A stretch of 64,000 bases of DNA from DATAOG01 sp963798075 (GCA_963798075.1 CAWCRU010000001.1:124001-188000); one strand, 5' to 3'; shown: positions 27,546 to 36,876, counted from the stretch's first letter. Notes: generated by a model not told the origin, from the sequence alone. Numbers and translations: made by a program.

Positions 27546-29159
27546 ATGAGCAAGCAATGGGGCAGCTGGCGTGCCAGGCTGCGGCACTTGGTCGAGGACC
27601 AGCGCGGCGGCGTGATGATGGTCGTCGGCCTCGCGATCATTCCTCTGTTCGCGGTGATCGGTCTCGCGATCGACGGCGGCCGCGGCTACCTGCTCAAGTC
27701 CAAGCTCTCCTACGCCATCGATGCGGCAGGACTGGCCGGCGGGCGCGCCTTCGACACGGACCTGCGCGAACAGGACATCATGATGTACTTCGATGCCAAC
27801 TTTCCGCCCGGCTACATGGGGGCGGAGCTGGCGGCCGGCAGCCCGGACATCACCTTCGACGACACCGAGAAGACGATCACGATCGTGGCCACCGCGACCA
27901 TCCCGACCCGGTTCATGCGGGTCGCCGGCATCCAGACCATGACCGTCTCGGCGCGCACGGTGATCAAGCGCGAGCTCCAGGGCATGGAGCTGGTCCTGGT
28001 CATGGACAACACCGGCTCGATGCGCGGCAACGGCGGCATGGCCGCGATGAAGCCGGCCGCGACCACGCTGATCAACGTCCTCTACGGCGACCGCGATACC
28101 GTGCCGGACCTCTGGGTGGGCCTGGTGCCTTTCTCCGCGACGGTCAACATCGGCTCGCAACACACGGACTGGCTGACGGGCTACAATTCGACCGCCTACC
28201 TGCCGACCGAGTGGAAGGGCTGCGTCGAGGCGCGCGCCGCCCCCAACGACAGCAATGATGCGACCCCCGCTGACCAGCTCTTCACATCGTTCCTGTGGGC
28301 CACGACCCTCAATCAATACGCCAATCCCTACTATGCCGCCGGCGCCTACGACCAGAACACGCCGAGCACCTGGGGCCACTACCTCATAGGCGACAACGAG
28401 TGGGACCCGGCCGGGCTGGAGTCGGCGCTCAAGCTGGACAATGACCTCTACCAGAACGAAGGCACGGGCCCCAACCTCGGCTGCGGTCCGGCGATCACGC
28501 CGCTGCTCGCCAGCAAGGCCACGATCCTCGCCGCGATCGACGACATGGCGCCCTGGCACCGCGGCGGCACCATGTCCAATCTCGGCCTCGCCTGGGGCTG
28601 GCGGGTTCTGTCGCCTCTGTGGCGCGGCCTGTGGGGCGGCGACACGCCGGATACGCTGCCCCTCGACTACCACACCGCCAACATGCACAAAGTCGTGATC
28701 CTGCTGACCGACGGCAACAACGAGTGGTACGACTACCCGGGGATCACCTGGACCGTCGGCGGCCAGCAGCATCGCTCCGGCGTCCCGGGCGCCAATGCCT
28801 ACCCGACCAACATAAGCGGGTTCAACTACCAGACCTACTTCAAGAACACCTTGTACCCGGGCGCCGACTACACTGCCTACGGGCGCCTCAGCGAGGGCCG
28901 GCTCGGCACGACCAGCCAGAGCGCCGCCAACACGATCCTCGACGATCGCATGCTCAGCATGTGCCAGGCGATGAAGGCGCAGGACATCCTCATCTACACG
29001 ATGACCTTCGGAGCCACGCCGGATGCAGGCACCCAGTCGTTGTTCAGCAACTGCGCCAGCAAGCCGGAGATGTACTTCAATGCGCCCTCCGGCAGCCAGC
29101 TGCAGGAGGCGTTCGAAGAGATCGCCGACCAGCTGAGCAATCTGCGGATCGCCGAATAG
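27546..29159 (+). CDS. TadG-like pilus-associated protein with von Willebrand factor A domain
   Basis: A 537-aa protein with the N-terminal class III signal/TadE-like hydrophobic segment (VMMVVGLAIIPLFAVIGLAI) followed by IDGGRGYLLKSKLSYAIDAA, and then a vWA domain. The MIDAS motif is DNTGSM, with a later ILLTDGNNEW aspartate strand. Such proteins are secreted or assembled through the Tad (tight adherence) machinery at the cell surface. Large loops inserted in the vWA domain are tyrosine- and asparagine-rich. It heads a three-gene set with two TadE-like proteins; the Tad secretion core genes are outside the window. Confidence 0.85.
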   Translation: MSKQWGSWRARLRHLVEDQRGGVMMVVGLAIIPLFAVIGLAIDGGRGYLLKSKLSYAIDAAGLAGGRAFDTDLREQDIMMYFDANFPPGYMGAELAAGSPDITFDDTEKTITIVATATIPTRFMRVAGIQTMTVSARTVIKRELQGMELVLVMDNTGSMRGNGGMAAMKPAATTLINVLYGDRDTVPDLWVGLVPFSATVNIGSQHTDWLTGYNSTAYLPTEWKGCVEARAAPNDSNDATPADQLFTSFLWATTLNQYANPYYAAGAYDQNTPSTWGHYLIGDNEWDPAGLESALKLDNDLYQNEGTGPNLGCGPAITPLLASKATILAAIDDMAPWHRGGTMSNLGLAWGWRVLSPLWRGLWGGDTPDTLPLDYHTANMHKVVILLTDGNNEWYDYPGITWTVGGQQHRSGVPGANAYPTNISGFNYQTYFKNTLYPGADYTAYGRLSEGRLGTTSQSAANTILDDRMLSMCQAMKAQDILIYTMTFGATPDAGTQSLFSNCASKPEMYFNAPSGSQLQEAFEEIADQLSNLRIAE

Positions 29160-29190
29160 GCGGCTGGCCGCGGGCGCCGGAGATCAGACC

Positions 29191-29793
29191 ATGCGCGGAT
29201 ATCTTGCGACCTGCTCTCTGCCGCGGGCGCCGGTCCGACCCCGGCGCCGGCGCCCGGCGCTCGGCGAGCGCGGCACCGCGGCGATCGAGTTCGCGATCAT
29301 CGCCCCGGTCTTTTTGGCCATGCTCGGCGCGATCATGGAGTTCTCCGGGATCATGTTCGTCCAGACCCTGCTCGAGGGCAGCGCCCGCGAGGCGTCGCGC
29401 TACGGCGTCACCGGCTTCACCGCGCCGGGCGTCTCGCGGGACGAGCAGATCATGGACATCGTCAGGAAGAACACCTACGGCATCATCGATCTGGATCAGC
29501 TCGACATGGCGACGCTGGTCTACGAGAACTTTGCCGACGTCGGCCAGCCGGAGCCCTTCACCGACAGCAACGCCAACGGCATCTACGACGCCGGCGAGCC
29601 GTTCACCGACGTCAACGGCAACGGCACCTGGGACCCGGACATGGGTGCGGCCGGGCTCGGCGGGCCGGGCGACGTCGTGGTCTACCGGATGAGCTACGAC
29701 TGGCACATCATGATCCCGATCTTCCGGCCTTTCTTCGGCGATTCGATCAGGCTGCAGGCCAACATCGCCGTGCGCAACGAGCCGTACGACTAG
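29191..29793 (+). CDS. TadE-family pilus protein with EF-hand-like calcium-loop insert
   Basis: About 200 aa. The TadE signature GTAAIEFAIIAPVFLAMLGA with a conserved Glu precedes the hydrophobic helix; the C-terminal part faces outside. An unusual Asp/Asn-rich segment, DSNANGIYDAGEPFTDVNGN, lies near residues 130-150, resembling dockerin or thrombospondin type-3 calcium loops. It begins 31 nt after tadG and ends 15 nt before a second TadE-like gene, so it is in the same operon. Role: minor pilin or pseudopilin of a Tad system. Confidence 0.85.
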   Translation: MRGYLATCSLPRAPVRPRRRRPALGERGTAAIEFAIIAPVFLAMLGAIMEFSGIMFVQTLLEGSAREASRYGVTGFTAPGVSRDEQIMDIVRKNTYGIIDLDQLDMATLVYENFADVGQPEPFTDSNANGIYDAGEPFTDVNGNGTWDPDMGAAGLGGPGDVVVYRMSYDWHIMIPIFRPFFGDSIRLQANIAVRNEPYD

Positions 29794-29808
29794 GCCGGAG
29801 GCAGCGGA

Positions 29809-30438
29809 GTGATCGCGATGCGGATGGATCTCGGAATCGACGCCGGCGGGCGCGCCCGCCGCGGCGGCGGGGGCCGCTGCGGTCGGCGGGCGCAGGCTGC
29901 CCTGCTGCGCTGCACGGCCGGCAACGTCGCGGTCGAGTTTGCGCTCGCCTTGCCGGTCCTGCTCTTCTTGATGCTGGGCAGCGCCGAGATGGGCCGCTTC
30001 GTGCTCCTGCACCAGAAGCTGGACCGGGTGGCGACCACGGTCTCCGATCTGATCTCGCGGGCGGAGACCATCAGCGAGAGCCAGGTCGACGACATCTTCA
30101 CCGCCATCGACCAGGTCGCCGAGCCCTTCGATTTCGCCGATCTCGGCGTCGTGATCGTGTCCTCGATCACCAACCCCGACGGCACCGGCCCGGTCATTGC
30201 CTGGCAACGCAGCGGCGGCGGCGACTATTCGGGCACGAGCGCGCTCGGGGTCACGGGCGACACGCCGGTGATGCCGGTCGATTTCCTGGTCCGCGAGGGC
30301 GAGACCGCGATCGTCTCCGAAGTCTACTACGATTTCACGCCCTTCCTGAGCTCGATCATCGTCGAGCCGCAGGTGATCTATCGCACCGCCCGCAATCGTC
30401 CGCGCCTCGGTACCCTCGACAGCATCGACCCCGACTGA
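29809..30438 (+). CDS. TadE-family pilus protein (second copy)
   Basis: About 209 aa. After an arginine-rich leader, the signature GNVAVEFALALPVLLFLMLG gives the prepilin-type helix with its conserved glutamate, then EMGRFVLLHQKLDRVATTVSDL. The C-terminal part is predicted extracellular, with SITNPDGTGPVIAWQRSGGG and a closing PQVIYRTARNRP. The probable start is the GTG at 29809 or the ATG at 29818. Last gene of the Tad set; nothing coding follows for 140 bp. It differs strongly from the first TadE, so they are paralogues, not a recent duplicate. Confidence 0.85.
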   Translation: MIAMRMDLGIDAGGRARRGGGGRCGRRAQAALLRCTAGNVAVEFALALPVLLFLMLGSAEMGRFVLLHQKLDRVATTVSDLISRAETISESQVDDIFTAIDQVAEPFDFADLGVVIVSSITNPDGTGPVIAWQRSGGGDYSGTSALGVTGDTPVMPVDFLVREGETAIVSEVYYDFTPFLSSIIVEPQVIYRTARNRPRLGTLDSIDPD

Positions 30439-30579
30439 GCGGGCCGGCCGCGGCCAGCCTCGGCCGGCGCCTGCGAGCCGCCGGCCCTTCAGCCCGGATC
30501 TCGAGCCCTTGCGGTAGGTCGAGCCGGATCCGGGTTTGGCCGCTCACGGGCGGCACCCGCGCAGATGGCGAGCGGCTTC

Positions 30580-32010
30580 TCAAGCGTTCCGGGCCGCGGG
30601 CGGGCCGGGCGTGCGGGGCGCTTGCGGCAGCGGCCAGGGACGGGCGCCCTCGAAGGCCCGCGCGGCCCGCAGCACCAGGTGGTCGGCGTGCATGGGACCG
30701 ACGATCTGCAGCCCGACCGGCAGGCCGGCAGCGGTCAAGCCGCAGGGCACCGACGCCGCCGGCTGCTGGGTGAGGTTGAACGGACTGCTGAAGGGGGCCC
30801 AGTTGATCCAGCGCGGCTGGCGGTCGGGGTCGGGACATTCGGTGCCGGCCGCGAAGGCCGTGAGCGGCAGGGTCGGGGTCAGCAGCAGATCGAAGCTCTC
30901 GTGGAACCGCCGCATCCGGATGCCGAGCTCGCCCCGCCGCTGAACCGCGCTCAGATAGTCCAGCAGCGGCACGGCTTCGCCCTGGGCCGCGATCTCCCGC
31001 AGCCCCGGGTCGATTTGGGCCCGCTGCTCGCCCGTGAAGTTGCGCAAGAGGTTGGCGGCGCCGACCTGCCAGTGGCACGAGAAGACCTCGATCGGGTCGG
31101 CGAAGCCGGGATCGACCAGCTCGACCCTGGCGCCGAGGTCCTCGAACACCTGGGCGGCTCGAGCGACGAGGTCGGCCACCTCAGGCTCGACCGCGGCAAA
31201 GCCCAGGGTCGGGCTGAACGCGATCCTGAACTCCCGCACGCCGTCTTCGAGCCCGATCCGATAGTCCCGGCCGTCGGCGGGCAGGGCCGTCCAGTCGCGG
31301 CTGTCCGGCAGGGCGAGCACGCAGAGCATCAGCGCCGCATCGGCGACGCAGCGCGTCATCGGCCCGAGATGGGCAAGGGTGCCGAACGGGCTGAGCGGCC
31401 AGGCCGGTACCCGCCCGAAGCTCGGCTTGAGCCCGAAGACGCCCGTGAAGCCCGCCGGGATCCGGATCGAGCCGCCGCCGTCGGTGCCGATGTGGAGAGC
31501 CCCCATGCCCAGCGCGCAGGCGACCGCCGCGCCGCCGCTCGAGCCGCCGGGGGTGCGCTCGGTATCCCAGGGATTTCGGGTGATGCCGGTGAGCGCGCTG
31601 TCGGTGACCGCCTTCCAGCCGAACTCGGGCGTGGTCGTCTTGCCGATCAGGACCGCCCCCTCCTCGCGCAGACGCGCGCTCGCCGGCGCGTCCTCGTCCC
31701 AGGCCTGGTCGCGCCGGGTCGTCAGGCTGCCGCGCAGGGTCGGCCAGCCCTTGGTCAGGATCAGATCCTTGATCGTGGCGGGGACGCCGTCGATCAGGCC
31801 GCAGGGCTCGCCCCGCTGCCAGCGCGCCTCGGACGCGCGCGCGGTCAGCAGCGCTTGGTCCGGATCGACCAGGCAGAACGCGTTCACGACCGGATCGAAG
31901 CGCTCGATCCGAGCGAGCACCGCGCGCGTGGCCTCGACCGGCGACAGCTGCCGCCTGCGGTAGAGGGTGCAAAGTTCGGTCGCGCTCAGATCGGCGGGAT
32001 CGGTCGCCAC
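30580..32010 (-). CDS. Amidase-signature-family hydrolase
   Basis: A serine amidase of about 476 aa using a Ser-cisSer-Lys triad. The lysine lies in VPATIKDLILTKG, and the signature GGSSGGAAVACALGMGALHI with TDGGGSIRIPAGFTGVFGLKP carries both serines. Other family phrases are PVVNAFCLVDPD and LLLTPTLPLTAF. I start at the GTG at 32010 (VATDPADLSATELCTLYRR), because the longer frame runs through the upstream small gene. Substrate unknown; amide, urea derivative or peptide-like compounds are possible. It begins 7 nt after that small gene, so they are coupled. Confidence 0.85.
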   Translation of the reverse strand: MATDPADLSATELCTLYRRRQLSPVEATRAVLARIERFDPVVNAFCLVDPDQALLTARASEARWQRGEPCGLIDGVPATIKDLILTKGWPTLRGSLTTRRDQAWDEDAPASARLREEGAVLIGKTTTPEFGWKAVTDSALTGITRNPWDTERTPGGSSGGAAVACALGMGALHIGTDGGGSIRIPAGFTGVFGLKPSFGRVPAWPLSPFGTLAHLGPMTRCVADAALMLCVLALPDSRDWTALPADGRDYRIGLEDGVREFRIAFSPTLGFAAVEPEVADLVARAAQVFEDLGARVELVDPGFADPIEVFSCHWQVGAANLLRNFTGEQRAQIDPGLREIAAQGEAVPLLDYLSAVQRRGELGIRMRRFHESFDLLLTPTLPLTAFAAGTECPDPDRQPRWINWAPFSSPFNLTQQPAASVPCGLTAAGLPVGLQIVGPMHADHLVLRAARAFEGARPWPLPQAPRTPGPPAARNA

Positions 32011-32017
32011 GACCGGT

Positions 32018-32260
32018 TCAGCGACCGCCGCGGGCGCCTGTCTGCGGCTTCTGGGCCGCGGGGCGGCTGCGCCAGAGGACGATCGCCAGACCAAGCGCCA
32101 GGACGCCAAACCCGGCCAGGGCCGCGACGTGGTCGGCGTTGGTCAGGACGTGGCGCAGCTGGCTCGAGAGATCGCCCGCGACGCCCGGATGGGCCAGCGC
32201 CGGTGACGACAGGGCCAAAAGAGGAACGAGCGTGAACGGCAGGCCGCAGGGCAGGGACAT
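32018..32260 (-). CDS. Small membrane protein with signal peptide
   Basis: An 80-aa protein. A signal peptide (PFTLVPLLALSSPALAHPG) is followed by RHVLTNADHVAALAGFGVLA and a helix ALGLAIVLW, then a basic tail. The pattern ALAHPG plus a short helical LRHVLT-type segment recalls the first part of HupE/UreJ-type membrane proteins, but it is too short to be one. It precedes the amidase gene by 7 nt on the same strand. Function unknown. Confidence 0.6.
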   Translation of the reverse strand: MSLPCGLPFTLVPLLALSSPALAHPGVAGDLSSQLRHVLTNADHVAALAGFGVLALGLAIVLWRSRPAAQKPQTGARGGR

Positions 32261-32479
32261 CGACGATCTCCATCGTACGGGTGCGATCTCAGGGCATAGC
32301 GGGGCGCTTTGCCCACATCAAGCCCGCACCCGTCCGCCAGCCTCCCGATCCGTCTCGACCGAGCGCGACCGCACGCAACCGGACGACGGCGCAAAAGCCC
32401 GTCACGCCGCCCCGGTCCAGGATCGCCGATGGCAGCGAAAGTCCCCGGACGACCAGGCGCCGGTCGCTCCGGCGGCAGC

Positions 32480-33180
32480 ACCCGACTACGCCAGCCCCGA
32501 CGCCGACGCCAACGCCCGACGACGCCAGCCCCGACGCCACGGCTAACGCCCAATGCCGACGCTGACACCCGAGTACGCCAGCCCCGACGCCACCGCTAGC
32601 GCCCGAGCGCGCCAGCCCCGACGCCGACCCTAACGCCGAGTATGCCAATCCCGACGCCGATGCCAACACCCGAGTCCCGCGCCAGCACCCGAGTCCCGAC
32701 GCCAGCACCCGAGTCCCGACGCCGACGTTAACGATCGAGCACGCCAGCCCCGCCGCCGACGCTGACACCCGAGCATGCAGCGCCGACCCACCGCTAGCGC
32801 CCGAGTGCGCCAGCCCCGATGCCTACCCTGAGGCCCGAGTATGCCAGTCCCGACGCCGACGCTAACGCCCGAGTCCCGACGCCGACGCCAACACCCGAGT
32901 CCCGACGCCGACGCCAACGCCCGAATATGCCGGCCCCGACGCCGACGCTAACGCCCGAGCACGCCAGCCCCAATGCCGACTCTGAAATCCGAAGTACGCC
33001 AGCCCCGACGCCACCGCTGGCGCCCGAGTATGCCAGTCCCGACGCCGACGCCAACACCCGAGTTCCGACGCCGACGCCAACGCCCGAATATGCCAGCTCC
33101 GACGCCGACGCTAACGCCCGAGTCGCGACGCCCACGCCAGCGCCCGAATACGCCAGCCCCGACACTGGCGGAGCCTGCCC
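32480..33180. repeat. Degenerate GC-rich minisatellite
   Basis: About 700 bp of imperfect tandem repeats built from two unit sizes. The long unit is about 34 bp and begins TACGCCAGCCCCGACGCCGA, ending CGCCCGAG; the short unit of about 26 bp lacks the first 8 nt (TACGCCAG). Around 20 units are present, with drift. Since 34 and 26 are not multiples of three, no frame is kept; reading frames over it switch between Pro/Thr-rich and Arg-rich text. I regard it as non-coding. The surrounding sequence from 32261 to 33314 holds no gene I can support. Confidence 0.8.
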
Positions 33181-33314
33181 GACCACGCCTGCCGTCGGCG
33201 CGGTCAGGTCGCCGCAGCCCGGCGGCGAGCCCCGGGCCCGCGCCGGTTCCCGGGCGAGCGGCGTCCGGCAGCGCGGCGCCGGCCGACCCGCGGACCTCGC
33301 CGCGATCGCATCGC

Positions 33315-33644
33315 CTAGGCCATCGGGTCGGTCTTGATCGGGGGCAGGCTTTCCCAGGTCTTGCCGGCGGCGACGATGCAGCTCAGGCCGTTCGGCGTGG
33401 TGCTGACCACGGTCCAGGTGCCCTTCTCGTCAGAGGCGTAGACCTGGAGCAGATTGCCGTTCGACTGCAGGCCGAAGGCGACCGGCGCCTCGTCGTACTT
33501 GCTGCTCAGCTGCTTGGCGATCTCGGTCGCGTTGTGGCACGGCATGCGCATGCCCGCAGGCGGCATCTGCTGCGCGCCGATCGAACCGGCGAAAGCGCCG
33601 CTCGCGAACAGCAAGCCGGTGAGGAAGAGGCCCAGACGACGCAT
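33315..33644 (-). CDS. Small secreted protein, hypothetical
   Basis: A 109-aa exported protein. The signal peptide is MRRLGLFLTGLLFASGAFAG; the mature part has MPCHNATEIAKQLSSKYDE and GLSCIVAAGKTWE, with two cysteines that could form a disulfide. Proteins of this kind (Cys-rich, ending in a Trp strand) are common and uncharacterised in alphaproteobacteria. An ATG with a clear upstream AAGGAGAC ribosome site marks the start. It stands alone between the minisatellite and the DUF3750 gene. Confidence 0.7.
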   Translation of the reverse strand: MRRLGLFLTGLLFASGAFAGSIGAQQMPPAGMRMPCHNATEIAKQLSSKYDEAPVAFGLQSNGNLLQVYASDEKGTWTVVSTTPNGLSCIVAAGKTWESLPPIKTDPMA

Positions 33645-33817
33645 CGCACAGTCTCCTTCGAATGAGCGGGGGCCCGCTTGGCCCGCGTCGACATTAGGCG
33701 CCGCGAAGGGTTAGCTTTTGGTTAACGAGCCGACCATTTTGATACCAAAGGTGGAACGCGCCGATCTCCGGGCGCGCGACCGCCCGCGCCGATCCAAGCC
33801 TGCTCGGCAAGCGCCGC

Positions 33818-34567
33818 TCAGGTCAGGCCAAGGCGGCCCACTCCCGGCAGCTTGAGGGCGAGGCCGAGCGGATCGACGCCGAAGATCAGGCCGAGCACAT
33901 TGACCTCCAGGCCTTCGGCCCGCCCGATCGACAGGCCGAGCAGGCCCAGCAGCGACAGCTGAAAGCCGCTGCCGCTCGGGGTCCGGGCGAGCAGGCTGCC
34001 GTTGTCGAGATAGTCCTTGCCGATCGCGGTCGGCGGCATGTCGAGGCCGAGCTCCGGCACCTGCCGGCCGAGATCGGCGATGAAGCTGTTCGAGTTCGGC
34101 CCGGGCCAGGTGCGATACTCGTCCCGGTAGGGATAGCGGGCGATGGCCGCCTCGAGCCGGTCGATCAGCGCCCCGACCTCCGGCCCGCGGCGATCGACCA
34201 GAACCCGCGGCCGGCTGCCGGCCCAATAGCCGTCGACCGTGCGCATGTCCTTGCGGATCGCCGGCGCGCCGCGGCCGACCCCCCAGCCGACCACCTCATA
34301 GCGCTCGAAAGCGGCCGCGTTCGCCCGCTTCATGATGATCCAGCTGTGGGTGGCGAAGACGCCCTTCCACCCCCACGCCCGCGCCGCGTAGACCTGGACC
34401 ACGGGCTCCGGCGTGGTCGCCGGGGCGGGCGCCAGCCCGGCGCTGTCCCAGCGCGCCTGGCTCCAGTGCCTGGGCGCGTCCCCGTGCACGACGCCGGCAC
34501 TCCAGACCAGCGGCACGACCACCAGAATAAGCAAGCCGCCAAGCCAGAGCATCCTTTTCGACCTCAT
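33818..34567 (-). CDS. DUF3750 domain membrane-anchored protein
   Basis: A 249-aa protein. An N-terminal membrane anchor (MRSKRMLWLGGLLILVVVPL) precedes a DUF3750 domain with ARAWGWKGVFATHSWIIMK, YEVVGWGVGRGAPAIRKD and YRTWPGPNSNSFIADLGRQ. The asparagine-serine motif near NSNSF and the histidine of THSW resemble the NlpC/P60-like catalytic layout, so a periplasmic hydrolase is possible. I chose the ATG at 34567 over a longer frame whose extra residues are unrelated. Stands alone; the GFA gene is 112 bp upstream on the same strand. Confidence 0.8.
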   Translation of the reverse strand: MRSKRMLWLGGLLILVVVPLVWSAGVVHGDAPRHWSQARWDSAGLAPAPATTPEPVVQVYAARAWGWKGVFATHSWIIMKRANAAAFERYEVVGWGVGRGAPAIRKDMRTVDGYWAGSRPRVLVDRRGPEVGALIDRLEAAIARYPYRDEYRTWPGPNSNSFIADLGRQVPELGLDMPPTAIGKDYLDNGSLLARTPSGSGFQLSLLGLLGLSIGRAEGLEVNVLGLIFGVDPLGLALKLPGVGRLGLT

Positions 34568-34679
34568 GCCACCTCCACGCGATTGGCGCGAGCGCGCGCC
34601 AGGCAGGCGATTGTCGCGAGCGCGCGCCAGGGCGGCTCGCAAGCTCTTGCATTTCTCGTGGCAAGGCAAGCCGAGCGGC

Positions 34680-35180
34680 TCAGCCGTCATCGCTGACCAG
34701 ACCCAGGCGTTCGTGCCACGCGCTGATCGCCTCGTCCGGATAGCCCTCGAACTGCCGGTCCGCGGGCCCGATCGAGGGCACGACCCAGGCCGCCTTGGAG
34801 GCGAGCATCAGATGGGTACGCTCGGGCGGCACCGGCAAGGCCGTATCGATCGCCGAAGCGAAGGGGTGGATCAGCTCCGGCCAGCGCGCGTCGAAGAGCC
34901 ACAGGCAGCTCGCGCACAGGCCGCAGAAATGACGCTCGGCCGGGCTCTCGCAGGGCGCCCCGCCCGGCTCGTCGCGGATCCTGGCGTGATAGATCCGGAC
35001 GTGCTCGCGGCCTTCGACCTCGAGGCTCGCGGCATCGCCGCCGAGATTGATCGCGAAGCCGCCGCCACCGGCGGTCTTGCGACAGATCGAGCAATAGCAA
35101 AGGTTGAATGGATAAGGATGGCGCGAGCGCAGCCGGAACCGGACCGCGCCGCAATGGCATGAGCCCTCGAGCAGCATCAT
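34680..35180 (-). CDS. GFA-family (glutathione-dependent formaldehyde-activating-like) zinc protein
   Basis: A 166-aa CENP-V/GFA-fold protein. Zinc ligands are clear: CHCGAVRFRL near the N-terminus, CYCSICRKTAGGGG, and CGLCASC in the second half. These would bind two zincs. Family members include the glutathione-dependent formaldehyde-activating enzyme Gfa, though many are of unknown function. Two ATGs lie in tandem at the start, so the exact first residue is uncertain. It is divergent from the amidohydrolase gene, with 146 bp between. Confidence 0.85.
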   Translation of the reverse strand: MMLLEGSCHCGAVRFRLRSRHPYPFNLCYCSICRKTAGGGGFAINLGGDAASLEVEGREHVRIYHARIRDEPGGAPCESPAERHFCGLCASCLWLFDARWPELIHPFASAIDTALPVPPERTHLMLASKAAWVVPSIGPADRQFEGYPDEAISAWHERLGLVSDDG

Positions 35181-35326
35181 GGTCTCCTTCCCGGGGGGTA
35201 GGGATCGTGGTGGCCCGGATCTTAGGGCAGGCAGCGCGCCCGCGCATCCGCGGGCTTGATCTGCCGCAGGTGACGGCGGACACTGGACGCCGCTCGCGCC
35301 AGGCGGAGCAAGGAGCCGAACCCTCG

Positions 35327-36208
35327 ATGACCGAGCCAGCCCGACCGCCGCGGACCGACCCCGGCCGGCCCGCGGCCAGGGTGCCGGATGGCGCCTGCGA
35401 CAGCCATGCGCATGTGTTCGCCGCCGCCCGCGTCTATCCCTACGCGGCGCGCCGGCCCTACACCCCGGCGCCCGCGACCGGGCTCGAGGCCTACCGGCGG
35501 ATGCTGGCGGCGATCGGCTTCGCCCGCGGCGTGCTTGTCCACTCCAACATCTATGGACCGGACAACCGCGCGACCACCGATGCGCTGGCCGCCGGGGCCG
35601 GCGCGTTCCTCGGGATCGCGCTGGTCCGCCCCGAGGTCGATGAGGGCACCCTGGCGGCGCTCGCCGCGGTCGGCATGCGCGGCATCCGGATCAATCTGGA
35701 GTTTCCGGGCGAGACCGGTCTCGACGACGTCGAGGTGCTGGCGCCGCGGCTGGCCGCTCTCGGCTGGCATGTCCAGATGCTGACCAAGGTCGCCCGGCTG
35801 CCGGCGATCGCGGCGCGTCTGCGGGCGCTGCCCATCGACGTCGTGATGGACCACATGGGCCTGCCCCGCAACGATGCCGACCTCGACGGCCCCGACTTTC
35901 GCGCGCTGCTCGAGCTGCTCGAAACGGGCAAGCTCTGGGTCAAGCTCTCGGCGCCTTACTATGCGGACCGGCGCGAGCCGTCCTATCCCTTCGCCACCCG
36001 CGTCGCGCGGCGGCTCTGGCAGGCGCGCCCCGAGCGCATGCTGTTCGGCACCAACTGGCCGCATCCGCATGCCGATCCGGTGCCGGCCGAGGCCGCCCTC
36101 GTCGACTGGATCGCCGGGGTCGTCGGCGACGATGCCGGTCTGCGGCAGATTCTGGTCGCGAATCCGGGCCGCCTTTACGGCTTTGCCCAGGCGCCCGCGG
36201 CGGTTTGA
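35327..36208 (+). CDS. Amidohydrolase 2-family metal-dependent hydrolase, pyrone-dicarboxylate-lactonase (LigI)-like
   Basis: A TIM-barrel hydrolase of 293 aa. The opening CDSHAHVFA with VYPYAARRPYTP, the middle LVHSNIYGPDNRATTDAL and the C-terminal FGTNWPHP match the LigI/L-fuconolactonase branch. That branch hydrolyses lactones rather than amides and often needs no metal. The histidines of HAH and the aspartate/histidine near the C-terminus are present. The next gene (trpF-like) follows by 5 nt, so they are co-transcribed. Substrate not known; an aromatic or sugar lactone is the best guess. Confidence 0.8.
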   Translation: MTEPARPPRTDPGRPAARVPDGACDSHAHVFAAARVYPYAARRPYTPAPATGLEAYRRMLAAIGFARGVLVHSNIYGPDNRATTDALAAGAGAFLGIALVRPEVDEGTLAALAAVGMRGIRINLEFPGETGLDDVEVLAPRLAALGWHVQMLTKVARLPAIAARLRALPIDVVMDHMGLPRNDADLDGPDFRALLELLETGKLWVKLSAPYYADRREPSYPFATRVARRLWQARPERMLFGTNWPHPHADPVPAEAALVDWIAGVVGDDAGLRQILVANPGRLYGFAQAPAAV

Positions 36209-36213
36209 GGTCG

Positions 36214-36876
36214 ATGCGCCGCACCCGGATCAAGATCTGCTGCCTGCAGTCGGCCGACGAGGCGCGGCTCGCGATCGCCGCGGGCGCCGATGCGCTGGGC
36301 CTGGTCGCGACGATGCCGAGCGGCCCCGGTCCGATCGACGATGTAAGGATCGCGGCGATCGCGGCCGCGGTGCCGCCGCCGGTTGCCACGTTCCTCTTGA
36401 CCAGCGAGACCGAAGCCGAGGCGATCATCGCCCATGCCAGGCGCTGCCGGATCAATGCCCTGCAGCTGGTCGATCGGGTCGCGCCCGCCGCCTATTCCCG
36501 CCTGCGCAGGGCGTTGCCGGGCATCAAGCTCGTGCAGGTGGTGCACGTCGGCGGCGAGGAAGCCGTGACCGATGCGCTCGCCGCGGCCGCGCACGCCGAT
36601 GCGCTGCTGCTCGATTCCGGTCAGCCGCGGGCGGCGATCAAGGTCCTCGGCGGCACCGGCCGGACCCACGACTGGGCGATCAGCCGCGCGATCGTCGACC
36701 GGGTCGGCTGCCCGGTGTTCCTCGCCGGCGGCCTGCGCGCGGACAACGTCGCGCTCGCGATCCAGACGGTCCGGCCGTTTGCGGTCGACGTCTGCACCGG
36801 CGTGCGGCGGCCCGACTACAGTCTCGACCCCGCGAAGCTGCAGCCGTTCGTCGCCGCCGTCGCCGCCGCCGCATAG
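36214..36876 (+). CDS. Phosphoribosylanthranilate isomerase (TrpF)-like protein
   Basis: A TrpF-fold barrel of about 220 aa. The catalytic cysteine region is IKICCLQSADEARLA (canonical KICG with a second Cys replacing G) and the phosphate-binding part has GGTGRTHDWAIS and LAGGLRADNVALAI. The general-acid position reads VDVCTGVRRP where typical TrpF has DVSSGVE. These changes, and the absence of other trp genes, suggest a paralogue with another isomerisation rather than tryptophan synthesis. It follows the LigI-like gene by 5 nt. Confidence 0.7.
   Translation: MRRTRIKICCLQSADEARLAIAAGADALGLVATMPSGPGPIDDVRIAAIAAAVPPPVATFLLTSETEAEAIIAHARRCRINALQLVDRVAPAAYSRLRRALPGIKLVQVVHVGGEEAVTDALAAAAHADALLLDSGQPRAAIKVLGGTGRTHDWAISRAIVDRVGCPVFLAGGLRADNVALAIQTVRPFAVDVCTGVRRPDYSLDPAKLQPFVAAVAAAA

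Noticed and set aside
32289..33337. Pro/Thr-rich and Gly/Ala-rich frames over the minisatellite
   Set aside because: Unit lengths of 34 and 26 bp break any frame; the frames exist only because the repeats lack stop codons.
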